Positions 26,301 to 33,655 of a stretch of DNA of 64,000 bases are shown piece by piece (position 1 is the first letter of the stretch; each line of letters opens with the position of its first letter). This stretch comes from Nitrospira sp. (GTDB lineage: Bacteria; Nitrospirota; Nitrospiria; Nitrospirales; Nitrospiraceae). The stretch is taken from contig CP060501.1 of assembly GCA_024760545.1 (NCBI GenBank), forward strand, positions 2,930,036 through 2,994,035, given 5' to 3'. Position numbers and translations under genes: made by a program. Under the pieces are notes generated by a model. It was not told the origin of the DNA. It was given only the letters and a program-made list of their open reading frames with translations, and made no database searches.

Positions 26301-27356
26301 AAGTCGGCACCGTCGATGGACATCAAGCAAAGCGGTGTGCGTGAACCGGAACTCTTCAGGTCAGCGCAACAACAGCCGGAACCAAATATTCACGAACAGT
26401 CTCAGAGCCAACAACTGGCAATGAAGCAACCATTACAGGAGCAGCCGGTTGGGAAACTGCTTTCAACAATCACCGGTAAAGATGGTGCTCCGATGGTGCT
26501 CATTCCACCAGGGAACTTTCTGATGGGCAGCACGGAAGACGAGGTGGATCGGGCGATCCGATCTTGCGTCAATGAGCTGAAGAAAGATCAGCAAACCTGC
26601 GACGGCTTGTACAAGCCCGAACTCCCTCAGCACCAAGTCCGAATCGACGAGTTTTATCTGGACCAGTACGAGGTGACCAACCGACTTTTCCAACAGTTCG
26701 TTCAGCAAACCGGCCACCAGACCACAGCGGAGCAGAAAGGCAGCGCGATGTCCTTTAGTGAGGGAAAAGTGTGGAAGGAAGTGAATGGGGCAACGTGGAG
26801 GCAGCCGGAGGGTAGCGAGATAGTCTTTGCCTCAGGGCGTGCGGAGCATCCTGTGGTATCTGTGTCTTGGGATGATGCACAGGCCTATTGTCGGTGGGCC
26901 GGGAAACAGCTACCTACAGAGGCGCAGTTTGAATATGCGACCCGGGCGGGCACGACGACGGGGTACTGGTGGGGGCAAGGACATCCAGGGGCCCGACGAG
27001 TCGAAAACCTTGCAGACGAATCCGCTAGAGATTTCCTAGGAGGCATCATTACCGGCTATGACGATGGTGCGAGGCGCACCGCACCCGTCGGGTCCTATGA
27101 GGCAAATCCCTGGGGGCTGTATGACATCACTGGAAATGTCGCGGAGTGGACGGCGGACTGGTACGACGCCAACTATTACAGCAAGAGCCCAGTTCGCAAT
27201 CCGACAGGGCCCTCTAACGGCCAGTATCGTGTGCTCCGCGGTGGAGCCTGGTCCACTGTACTGGTCTACCTACGTTCTGCATACCGCCTCTGGAGCACAC
27301 CTACGCATCGGAAGAGCAATATCGGGTTCCGTTGTGCCCAGGACGTTCCGAAGTAA
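23373..27356 (+). CDS. giant membrane protein: vWA-like, coiled coil and FGE-like domain
   Basis: A 1327-residue protein. Residues 1-80: helical segment (LADHLRREGYRPSLYQVLAA). TM helix near 104-122; a carboxypeptidase-regulatory-like beta domain at 128-185; TM helix near 264-285; a vWA-like region at 365-520 (YVALIDRATVADHQ, RLLCFVDPMTCF) whose metal-site motif is degenerate; helical region 520-730; TM near 747-766; Ala/Lys/Glu coiled coil at 907-970; FGE-like domain from 1034 (GKDGAPMVLIPPGNFLMGS) to the end. The FGE catalytic cysteines are missing (GGAWSTVLVYLRSAYR). It starts 8 bases after moxR, with no Shine-Dalgarno, suggesting coupled translation. No exact match to a known protein is claimed. 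Confidence 0.8.
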   Translation: MLHPEEIGDLADHLRREGYRPSLYQVLAAQETVREESQRAVALGSLVRLTTLLRPIFCSTPEEQERFEKIYLEWLRARSGRPQTISKSLPPPSDTGATPTHWRLKFAAAGLLVLPALTSWFLWQDLRPREAVGRVMADNQPVAQATVQLGEQTVTTDAQGTFKVAFKNDDMPLHLHIKTKQYLSSQSLAGQTIKASRKLFYLYPIDLDTQFPIGDVQLAREAPLPIPPPVSEVTALQPSPPTISLEKTPSRRPPIPPWWARLSYPTALAVLAPGLVVLVWLLYRFSRRAVLKRQSSLIPPQLKQIQIQAGTQRIFPSLSLRHVTQRLRQTRFEESTELDVRSTIHRTMNRGGLFTPVFGSKREPGYVALIDRATVADHQANVAAQLVKDLAKGYVLVRQYEFDEQPIMLRRVDPLRGEPKHGMGAAAVAAMIEFMELGEVTAKFPTSRLLCFVDPMTCFDPLTGKIRPWVETLEAWEERFLFTTRTYGRWGHAERILSRRGFQVIPLSLLGLRLFSQLLEQGSPPVAATKVASRERGSLEDRTAQRWLERHPPSQDTIARLMNDIRKELGPDGIRWLAACAAYPEIHWALTLEWGVRLFGHGPTAEALLPKLMPLIWFRQAFMPDWFRHALYDQLTGQEADRISQELGEIISALNPERTTTLQLHIALQPGAKQQSADAGGGSRAWFQNLRRRLAIQEMGQAAEPGSPMRDYVMLQYLSGKQGKSLTANVPKALLTLLFPKGRPWLGFRPLFLVMAACLVSTGLWWSEDPAPVPLPSPIADVGFLSETNEVFLKRENGRVERWGQKGQELVLLESGEEGAFADRVLKVNMGQLRVADLTKEFELAYQKEGLLRVTAHEDGRELAREPAPAAQVASLHWPAGFDAFLVVAHADVPDLVKVNGLESLRQREVARKTDEQASAEAKAREAEARAKVKEAKIAEAKRQAELAAKKKAAGDALQAADEKKRQQSKETTSAEKSAPSMDIKQSGVREPELFRSAQQQPEPNIHEQSQSQQLAMKQPLQEQPVGKLLSTITGKDGAPMVLIPPGNFLMGSTEDEVDRAIRSCVNELKKDQQTCDGLYKPELPQHQVRIDEFYLDQYEVTNRLFQQFVQQTGHQTTAEQKGSAMSFSEGKVWKEVNGATWRQPEGSEIVFASGRAEHPVVSVSWDDAQAYCRWAGKQLPTEAQFEYATRAGTTTGYWWGQGHPGARRVENLADESARDFLGGIITGYDDGARRTAPVGSYEANPWGLYDITGNVAEWTADWYDANYYSKSPVRNPTGPSNGQYRVLRGGAWSTVLVYLRSAYRLWSTPTHRKSNIGFRCAQDVPK

Positions 27357-27453
27357 CCTTTAACCTCTGTTTCCTTTTCTCCGGGTCTTATATTTTCTAT
27401 GGTCTGCGGGGTGCATGTGACCGGATATTGCAACTTTTACATTAATCCGTTTG

Positions 27454-27524
27454 CCCTGAGCTTGTCGAAGGGCTCCTGATTCCGTGTCATTCCGTTCGTG
27501 GTTCGACAGGCTCACGACGAACGG
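27454..27524. repeat. REP-like palindromic element pair
   Basis: Two related half-elements face each other: GAGCTTGTCGAA near 27458 and TTCGACAGGCTC near 27502, near-perfect reverse complements. The second is framed by CCGTTCGT (27492-27499) and ACGAACGG (27517-27524), a perfect 8-bp stem. This CTTGTCGAAG / TTCGTGGTTCGACAGGC pattern is typical of dispersed REP-type repeats. It separates the MoxR/FGE-like pair from Hcp. Confidence 0.7.
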
Positions 27525-27600
27525 AGGATCGTGCGAGGTCGGTAACCATTCATTGATCTACTCAAGACAGGACAGCTACCCACTTTCATAGGAGGATATT

Positions 27601-28116
27601 ATGGCTGACGACTATTTCCTCAAAATCGACGGGATTGAAGGCGAGAGCACGGATGCGCGACACAAGGGAGAAATCGCACTGGATGCGTGGTCGTTCGGAG
27701 GGACGGCTGGCTCGGTTGAAGGAAAGCCGTCAGGGCCAACAAGGCCGGGTATCGCCAGCGGAAGATTCAACGCGCAGGACTTTCAGTTTACGGCGAAAGC
27801 CAGCAAGGCCTCACCGAAGCTCTTTGAGGCATGCGCCACGGGAATGCGCTTGAGAGATGTCACGCTATTCGCAAGAAAAGCAGGAGACGAAAAACAGGAG
27901 TACTTGAGGATCAGATTGACCGATGTCGTGATCTCTTCCTACCAACAGGGCGGATCAAGCGGGGTTAGCGATGCACCTGTCGAACAGGTAGCGTGCAACT
28001 TCGCCAGAATTGAAATTGAATACAAAGAGCAAAGCCCCGATGGTTCGCTTGGCGGCTCAGTCACCGCGATGGTCGACGTAAGAAGGATCAAGTCTACTAG
28101 AGCGAAGAGTCGCTGA
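27601..28116 (+). CDS. Hcp-family protein (type VI secretion tube-like), orphan
   Basis: A 171-residue protein of the Hcp1/DUF796 family: it opens DYFLKIDGIEGESTDARHKG, continues IALDAWSFGG and ends with VACNFARIEIEYKEQ. In type VI secretion Hcp hexamers stack into the inner tube and carry effectors. No sheath, baseplate, VgrG or membrane-complex gene lies in this window, so it is an orphan here. TAGGAGGATATT gives an excellent start. It is 244 bases after the giant FGE-like protein, with the REP element between, so it probably has its own promoter. Confidence 0.85.
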   Translation: MADDYFLKIDGIEGESTDARHKGEIALDAWSFGGTAGSVEGKPSGPTRPGIASGRFNAQDFQFTAKASKASPKLFEACATGMRLRDVTLFARKAGDEKQEYLRIRLTDVVISSYQQGGSSGVSDAPVEQVACNFARIEIEYKEQSPDGSLGGSVTAMVDVRRIKSTRAKSR

Positions 28117-28307
28117 CTCCTACGGAGAGGACGGGATCTCCGCTCGATCTGAAAAGTTCCCCTAGTAGGCTGAACGCCTGGAGACTGTTCGGAGATCTAC
28201 ATCGACAACTGCTCGACCAGGTTTCTCATCTGTATGCCATGAACCAGTGAGGCTCCGCCGCAGATCGCGCAGGACGTGGAGAAGGTAAGAAGAGAACGAT
28301 GGAACGA

Positions 28308-28589
28308 TCAGGCATGACCGGGAGGCATGGGATCGACATTCGAAAGGGTTTCGGAAAATCGATTCCCTACGATGTCGGTGACCTTCGCCATCAGATCCGT
28401 CACCTCTTGCCATTCTTTGGGCAGTAAGTCATGCTTTAATTGAGGATGGATGGCCCATTGGGCCTCAACCTGCGTCCCTGTCCTGCTGACGAGAACGCGG
28501 AGCAGCTCCACATCCCACGCCGAGTCGGTAGCTTTATTGCTGGAAGGGGTCATGTTCGGTTGTCCGGAAGGGGGAACCGCGCGTGCCAT
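28308..28589 (-). CDS. small hypothetical protein
   Basis: A 93-residue acidic/amphipathic protein: a low-complexity start (ARAVPPSGQPNMTPSSN) followed by a folded-looking segment, SAWDVELLRVLVSRTGTQVE and LLPKEWQEVTDLMAKVTDIV. GAGGT is six bases before the ATG at 28589. An in-frame extension upstream is Arg/Cys-rich and unlike protein. No family recognised. It lies downstream of, and co-directional with, the inositol monophosphatase gene, 106 bases away. Confidence 0.6.
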   Translation of the reverse strand: MARAVPPSGQPNMTPSSNKATDSAWDVELLRVLVSRTGTQVEAQWAIHPQLKHDLLPKEWQEVTDLMAKVTDIVGNRFSETLSNVDPMPPGHA

Positions 28590-28695
28590 GAGATGACCTC
28601 GGTCTTGCGAGCTCGTGTAGCATACCGTATTCAGCGTCAGGTTGTATATCCAGAGATCCACGGGCGAAGGATGTCTTGTCGTGAAGCAAGGCATT

Positions 28696-29508
28696 CTATC
28701 GCGACCCCTCTTGGGCGAGAACCTCAAGCATAGCCGAGTGGATTGGCCCATTGCTGGCCACAAGTTCCTGCCCATAGATGGTAAGGTCTCTCCCGCGGAA
28801 ATCGGTCAGCCGCCCTCCGGCTTCCCGCACAATCACCGACCCGGCTGCCATATCCCATGGATGAAGTCGGACTTCCCAAAAACCATCGAAACGTCCCGCT
28901 GCCACATAGCAGAGATCTAGGGCAGCGGAACCCGTCCTTCTGATTCCCTGTGCCTTGAGGGCAAACTTGGAAAAGTGATCGAGGTTGTTTCGCGGCGATT
29001 CCCTGATGTCATATGCGAATCCCGTGACCAAGAGGCTGTTGTCGAGCCTGATTGTGTTGGAAACGTGAATGGAGCGGCCGTTTAACTGGGCGCCGCCATT
29101 TTCGATGGCAGTGAACAGTTCATTTCGTGTGGGGTCGTAGATGACTCCGAGGATGCATCGCCCATCGTACTCAAGGCCAATGGACACGCAGTAGGCTGGG
29201 TAGCCATGAGCGAAGTTGGTCGTCCCGTCTAACGGATCAATGATCCATAGATAGGGCGATGGAGTGTCTTCGACAGGCCCACGCTCTTCGGCCAAGAACC
29301 GATGGGTCGGAAAGCGAGTCTGGATAGAATCGATAACGCACTGCTCCGCGGCATGGTCTGCATCGGTCACCAAGTTGATCGGGTTCTTGTACTCGATATT
29401 GAAGCCAGCCCCGGCATACTTGAGAAGAATGGCACCGGCTTTTTGACTGGCGGCAACCGCTGTGTCTAGGAGGAGCTTCGCAGGAACTGATTCGTGAGGA
29501 ATCGGCAC
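28696..29508 (-). CDS. suhB: inositol monophosphatase family protein
   Basis: A 270-residue Mg-dependent phosphatase of the SuhB/IMPase family. Metal and catalytic motifs: FLAEERG (Glu), LWIIDPLDGTTNFAHGYP (Asp, Asp, Thr) and LHPWDMAAGSVIVREAGG (Asp). It hydrolyses inositol-1-phosphate or related sugar phosphates; SuhB members can also act in rRNA transcription antitermination, which is not shown here. Length is typical. The start MPIPHESVP is reasonable, with a weak ribosome binding site. Confidence 0.9.
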   Translation of the reverse strand: MPIPHESVPAKLLLDTAVAASQKAGAILLKYAGAGFNIEYKNPINLVTDADHAAEQCVIDSIQTRFPTHRFLAEERGPVEDTPSPYLWIIDPLDGTTNFAHGYPAYCVSIGLEYDGRCILGVIYDPTRNELFTAIENGGAQLNGRSIHVSNTIRLDNSLLVTGFAYDIRESPRNNLDHFSKFALKAQGIRRTGSAALDLCYVAAGRFDGFWEVRLHPWDMAAGSVIVREAGGRLTDFRGRDLTIYGQELVASNGPIHSAMLEVLAQEGSR

Positions 29509-29705
29509 GGCCTGATTTTAGCACGACACAAACTGTTCATATGAATAAATCATGATCCTTTCAGTAGAACAAGGCTTATCCACAGCAATGAGAAAAGTAT
29601 TACTTGCGTGCAAGAGTACATACGTATAATGAAATGTATTATTCAAATAATATGTCTTGACACAGATTACAAGCAATGCTATAAAGCAAGCATGCTTTAG
29701 TCGGG

Positions 29706-30227
29706 GTGCTTGTGGAAGAATTAACCGACATCCTGGTTGGGCTGGAACAACGAATCAACGCGTATAAGAGCCGGTTCCAGGACCTAGAGAAAAAACGTCG
29801 TCGACTTGACGACGAAATCGCGACCATCAAGAAATACCTCGAACTTGCTGAAACCCTCTACCGGGTCGAGGCCGACAAGGCCAAGCTGGCCAGCCTCTCG
29901 AACCAGATCATTCCTACAGATGACTCCAAAGGTATGCGGTCTGCGCCTGTTATGGACGTGACCGATCAATCTCGAGAAATTCTTCTTGGGCGGAGTAAAT
30001 ATGTCGGGAAGAGTGTTCCTCAAGCCGCCTATGAAATACTACGCGAGTCCAATCGGGCGATGCATGCGAAGGAACTTGTGCAACGTTTGATTGAAGGCGG
30101 GTTGCAGATCAAAGGGAAAACGCCGCTGACTTCTATCGCGACGTCGCTCAAGCGGGATAAACGCTTCAGAAAGGTCGGTCCCAACACGTTCGAAGCCGTG
30201 GATGACATGCTGATCCAGGCTGTATAG
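29706..30227 (+). CDS. HARE-HTH domain protein with N-terminal coiled coil
   Basis: A 173-residue protein starting at GTG 29706 (or GTG 29712). Residues 1-60 form a heptad-rich coiled coil (LEQRINAYKSRFQDLEKKRR). Residues 103-170 form a HARE-HTH winged helix: VPQAAYEILRESNRAMHAKE, LVQRLIEGGLQIKGKTPLTS and a SIATSLKRDKRFRKVG wing. HARE-HTH domains link DNA to modification, restriction or RNA polymerase delta. Here there is no fused enzyme. A DNA-binding regulator or nucleoid-associated protein is likely. It is preceded by an AT-rich region. Confidence 0.8.
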   Translation: MLVEELTDILVGLEQRINAYKSRFQDLEKKRRRLDDEIATIKKYLELAETLYRVEADKAKLASLSNQIIPTDDSKGMRSAPVMDVTDQSREILLGRSKYVGKSVPQAAYEILRESNRAMHAKELVQRLIEGGLQIKGKTPLTSIATSLKRDKRFRKVGPNTFEAVDDMLIQAV

Positions 30228-30265
30228 CACTGGTCATCGGGCCTAACTTGAAACTGCGAAGGGGG

Positions 30266-30313
30266 GTGAGACTCTTGGCAACAAAGAAGGCAGCGAAGAA
30301 GAAGAAGAAGTAA
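30266..30313 (+). CDS. lysine-rich micropeptide candidate (12-15 residues)
   Basis: Right after GAAGGGGG, GTG 30266 (or TTG 30275) opens a frame ending LATKKAAKKKKK and TAA. It is immediately followed by a rho-independent-type hairpin. Its composition recalls Lys/Ala-rich histone-like tails. It may be a real tiny DNA- or RNA-binding peptide or a chance AAG-rich stretch; the site and terminator favour the former slightly. Confidence 0.35.
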   Translation: MRLLATKKAAKKKKK

Positions 30314-30331
30314 TCCCCGCCATGATGTGAT

Positions 30332-30363
30332 ACGCCGGGGGTGAGGTCACTTACCCTCGGCGT
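30332..30363. terminator. hairpin terminator after HARE-HTH gene
   Basis: 11-bp stem ACGCCGGGGGT (30332-30342) and ACCCTCGGCGT (30353-30363) with one G-T pair and a 10-base loop. A T-tract is lacking, so it may be an attenuator or part of a terminator. Confidence 0.55.
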
Positions 30364-30449
30364 ACCATGTGTCTCATTGCTGAAGACGGAAGAGCGCCCT
30401 GCCCGTAAGACACAAGCTACCCTCAACAATATCGATCAATATTGTTATT

Positions 30450-31379
30450 TTAGGAAGCCTGGAGCGCAACGGCTGATTGGAGGCGGCGCACATGTGTGAC
30501 TGGGTGCGCTTTTTCAACCGATGGTTCCGCGTTCAGAAGGACCCACTTTTCCGGTTGCTGAAGGATCTGCTGAACTAATCGAGTGTGGAGTGCGTGCCCT
30601 GACCGGTCTGCGACGATGTGGCCGATGAAGGATACTCCCAGGAGAGAGAAGTCGCCTATAAGATCGAGGATCTTGTGACGGACGAACTCATCGTCGAATC
30701 GGAGCCCGGACTCATTGACGATGCCGTCTCCCGATAGCACGACGGTGTTGTCCAATGTTCCGCCCTTGCCAAGGCCACGAGCCCACAAGGCTTGGACTTC
30801 GTGCAAAAACCCAAATGTTCTGGCCTCGGCGATTTCGTTCTCAAACGCGCTCACAGAGCAGTCATAGGTATAGGTCTGTGTCTTGATCAGAGGATGTTCA
30901 TAATGGATCGAATAGGTGATTCGAGAAGTAGAGGACGGTTCAATCCGTACGCGCTTCGATCCCTCGGCCACCTCAATCGGCGCCATGATCTTAAGGAAAG
31001 GCTGTTTTCGATCTAGCGATACGACTCCGGCCGATTGTATCAATCGGACAAACGGCGCAGCGCTTCCATCCATGACCGGAATTTCGGTTGCCGTCACATC
31101 GATCAAGACATTGTCAATCTGCAATCCTGACAACGCCGCCAGTAAATGTTCAATGGTTTGAACCTGGAACCCATTCCCGCTGATGGCTGTGCATAATTCG
31201 GTTGGGACTCGGTGTTCAACGGATGCGGAAAGATAGACATCAACGTCTGCTTGTCGATTGACAAACACCACTCCGGTGTCAGGGGGAGCAGGTCGTAGCG
31301 TAATAGACGCGGATCGACCAGAGTGAAGCCCTACGCCGGAGCATGTGACCGTTGATGCCAAGGTTTGTTGATTCCGCAC
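30450..31379 (-). CDS. lpxC: UDP-3-O-acyl-N-acetylglucosamine deacetylase
   Basis: A 309-residue zinc amidase that performs the committed step of lipid A synthesis. The metal ligands and catalytic residues are aligned with E. coli LpxC: His78 in TIEHLLAAL, His235 and Asp239 in RHKILDLIGDF, and His262 in RSGHALHTRL. Length is normal. The gene confirms a lipopolysaccharide-type outer membrane. It faces away from the TolC locus across an AT-rich 686-base gap that should hold its promoter; it is not in an operon with other lipid A genes here. Confidence 0.95.
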   Translation of the reverse strand: MRNQQTLASTVTCSGVGLHSGRSASITLRPAPPDTGVVFVNRQADVDVYLSASVEHRVPTELCTAISGNGFQVQTIEHLLAALSGLQIDNVLIDVTATEIPVMDGSAAPFVRLIQSAGVVSLDRKQPFLKIMAPIEVAEGSKRVRIEPSSTSRITYSIHYEHPLIKTQTYTYDCSVSAFENEIAEARTFGFLHEVQALWARGLGKGGTLDNTVVLSGDGIVNESGLRFDDEFVRHKILDLIGDFSLLGVSFIGHIVADRSGHALHTRLVQQILQQPEKWVLLNAEPSVEKAHPVTHVRRLQSAVALQAS

Positions 31380-32065
31380 AAGTCCTCCATTTATAAGATT
31401 CGCGTTATCGCTCTGTAAGCAATTAGCGAGCCTATCTAAATAAATCGTAAAGTATTGTTTTATCTATAAAATATGACCATTTATCACAATTCATACTGTA
31501 TCTAAAAAGACACAACTGTGTATTACAAAAACCTGACACGCGGACAGGTGGCTCCTGTGTGAAGAGAAAGGAAGCTGTCTGAGAAGTAAAAAATAACATG
31601 TGAGGCATACGGAGACAACCTAGAATGTCCACCCACTTTGCTGCCGACGCCGGTCCGAATCGTTATAGTGTTGCGGCTGCAAGGCTTGCCGCTTGAATGT
31701 GGGGACGACACATCCACTCATACCCATTCTGATCTCATCTCACGCCGCACTGTGGTTCGGCTGGTCGTGTCACGCAAGGAGCCATGATTCGCACACGGCC
31801 GCATGACACCAGTCACCTCGACAGCCCAATTACTTGGCGGCATATGGATTCCACACCATAGGGTTGTCGCTGAACGTGGGATTAGTCTCTATACGTTTCC
31901 GACTCGTAGCTGCGCCACCCCACAACATGCGTAGTGTCCGAGGCTGCATTGGTCTCACTAGTGGAACGTACCAAAATATGAAAATTGATGACAAACAATT
32001 AAAGTTAGATACTCTCTACAAAGCTACGTAAGCCAACTAATCTAATTGATAGCAATGATAATGCT
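31380..32065. other. AT-rich divergent promoter region between lpxC and the TolC locus
   Basis: 686 bases without a supported gene. The part near lpxC (31380-31530) is strikingly AT-rich (TTTATCTATAAAATATGA around 31460), as is the last 100 bases before the TolC gene, while the middle is of normal composition. It probably carries promoters for both directions. No RNA gene or repeat was recognised apart from the palindrome at 32049. Confidence 0.5.
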
Positions 32066-32067
32066 AT
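32049..32067. promoter_or_regulatory. 19-bp palindrome at the TolC gene start
   Basis: ATAGCA (32049-32054) and TGCTAT (32062-32067) are perfect inverted arms around ATGATAA, giving a 19-bp dyad with GATAAT-like content reminiscent of a Fur-type box. It overlaps the first possible ATG at 32066, fitting an operator. Confidence 0.35.
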
Positions 32068-33655
32068 GAGCGCGCGCTCGGTGTGCATTGGTCCGGTCGA
32101 ACAGAAGATGAGCGACTCGGTCAATAAGCGGGATTCTTCAAGCGAACGAATGCGTGGTATCACTCGCCTGGCTTCGCCCATGTGGTTGCTGGTCATTGTT
32201 GCCCTCGGCACTGGTTGCGCCATTACACCGATACCGTTGACCGCTGATGAGGTCCAGTCACGGGTGAAACAGGATCGGGCAGTTCTGACGAAGGATCAAG
32301 AACCTCTCGCTGGCCCGGTGGATCTCTATGAGGCGATGGCCCGGGCGCTGAAGTACAACCTCGACGCACGGACTGAGCTGATGCAGAAGATGTTGGCGCA
32401 GACGCAGCTTGATCTATCTCACTACGCCATGCTGCCCCGTCTTGCGGCGAACGCAGGGTTTGACGGGCGGAATAATTTCCCCGGCGGCGTCGCACAATCC
32501 TTGCTCACCAGCCGGCAGGTGCTCGAACCCTTTACATCAGCAGAACGAAACATTTTCTCAGCTGATCTGTCGCTGAGCTGGAATGTATTGGATTTCGGTT
32601 TGTCCTATATCCGGGCAAAGCAGGCGGCCGATGACGTCTTGATTGCCGAGGAAGAGCGGCGGCGTGTGGCCAATCGAATCATGCAGGATGTGCGCATCGC
32701 CTATTGGCGGGCGGTCAGCGCGGAACGGATCCTCCCATCTCTCAAACTGCTCGATGAATGGGTGAGAACCGCCCTTGAAAAAGCACAAGCCGTTCAAGAT
32801 GAACGGCTGCATACGCCCCTGGTTCCCTTGCAGTACAGGCTCGATCTCCTCAATACGCAACGATACATTCAGCAGTTATTCAGGGAACTCAACACCGCCA
32901 AGCTTCAGCTGGCCGCACTGATGAACCTTCCTCCCGAGCAAGAGAAAGAACTGGCCCTCATCGTTCCTGAGCGAGAGGCCCTCACCGTGAAGCTCCCACC
33001 CGAGATGTCGGGGTTGGAAGACCGGGCTCTACAGTCGCGTCCGGAGCTGCGCATGATCGACTACCGTCGTCGAATCAACGCGCACGAGGCCAAAGCCGCC
33101 ATCCTTGAGATGTTACCCAGCCTGAATCTCCAGGCCGGTGGAAACTACAATAGCAACACCTTTCTCTTCAACAATCATTGGGCTGCCTATGCCGCCCGCA
33201 CCAGTTGGAATTTGCTGAGCCTCTTACGGTATCCAGCTCGGGCCAAGACCATTGCGGCGCAGGATAAAGTTCTCCATACGCAGGATCTTGCTTTGACGAT
33301 GGCCATCATGTCGCAGGTACATGTCAGCGTGGCACAGGTCGCCTATGCGAAGAAGGAGGTCTCGACGGCCGCTCTGTATTATGACACGCAGTCTCAAATT
33401 GCCGAGCAAACGCGTCTAGCATGGCGCACGGCCAAGCTGAGCGAACAGGCGCTGTTGCGTGAGCGTGTGGCACAGGTGGCGGCACAGCTACGCTATGACG
33501 CCATGGAAGCTGAGCTCCAAACAGCGTGGGCTTCACTGTTGGCGTCCGTCGGAGAAGATGTTCTGCCCAACAACCTGACGACCGAGCAAGGGCTGTCCGA
33601 TCTGGCCATCCAATTACGGGCTCGCTGGACGAAAAGCAAGGAGTTGTTCGAGTGA
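32066..33655 (+). CDS. TolC-family outer-membrane channel lipoprotein
   Basis: Up to 529 residues from ATG 32066; ATG 32108 or 32150 are also possible and would place the lipoprotein signal (LVIVALGTGC) nearer the start. The body has the duplicated OEP/TolC pattern: LYEAMARALKYNLDARTELM in the first half and alternating helices and strands (AKAAILEMLPSLNLQAGGNY). TolC proteins form trimeric channels that export proteins or drugs with an inner-membrane pump. It overlaps the following HlyD-type adaptor by 4 bases (GTGA), so they are translationally coupled. Confidence 0.9.
   Translation: MSARSVCIGPVEQKMSDSVNKRDSSSERMRGITRLASPMWLLVIVALGTGCAITPIPLTADEVQSRVKQDRAVLTKDQEPLAGPVDLYEAMARALKYNLDARTELMQKMLAQTQLDLSHYAMLPRLAANAGFDGRNNFPGGVAQSLLTSRQVLEPFTSAERNIFSADLSLSWNVLDFGLSYIRAKQAADDVLIAEEERRRVANRIMQDVRIAYWRAVSAERILPSLKLLDEWVRTALEKAQAVQDERLHTPLVPLQYRLDLLNTQRYIQQLFRELNTAKLQLAALMNLPPEQEKELALIVPEREALTVKLPPEMSGLEDRALQSRPELRMIDYRRRINAHEAKAAILEMLPSLNLQAGGNYNSNTFLFNNHWAAYAARTSWNLLSLLRYPARAKTIAAQDKVLHTQDLALTMAIMSQVHVSVAQVAYAKKEVSTAALYYDTQSQIAEQTRLAWRTAKLSEQALLRERVAQVAAQLRYDAMEAELQTAWASLLASVGEDVLPNNLTTEQGLSDLAIQLRARWTKSKELFE

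Noticed and set aside
21011-28116. Integrative element or prophage carrying the trio
   Set aside because: No integrase, tRNA, att-like direct repeats or phage genes were found at the edges.
31834-32031. 65-codon forward frame upstream of the TolC gene
   Set aside because: No ribosome binding site, composition changes abruptly to AT-rich at its end and no family recognised.
33526-33651. N-terminal extension of the HlyD adaptor inside the TolC gene
   Set aside because: Arg-rich out-of-frame reading of TolC; GTG 33652 with AAGGAG gives a proper signal peptide.
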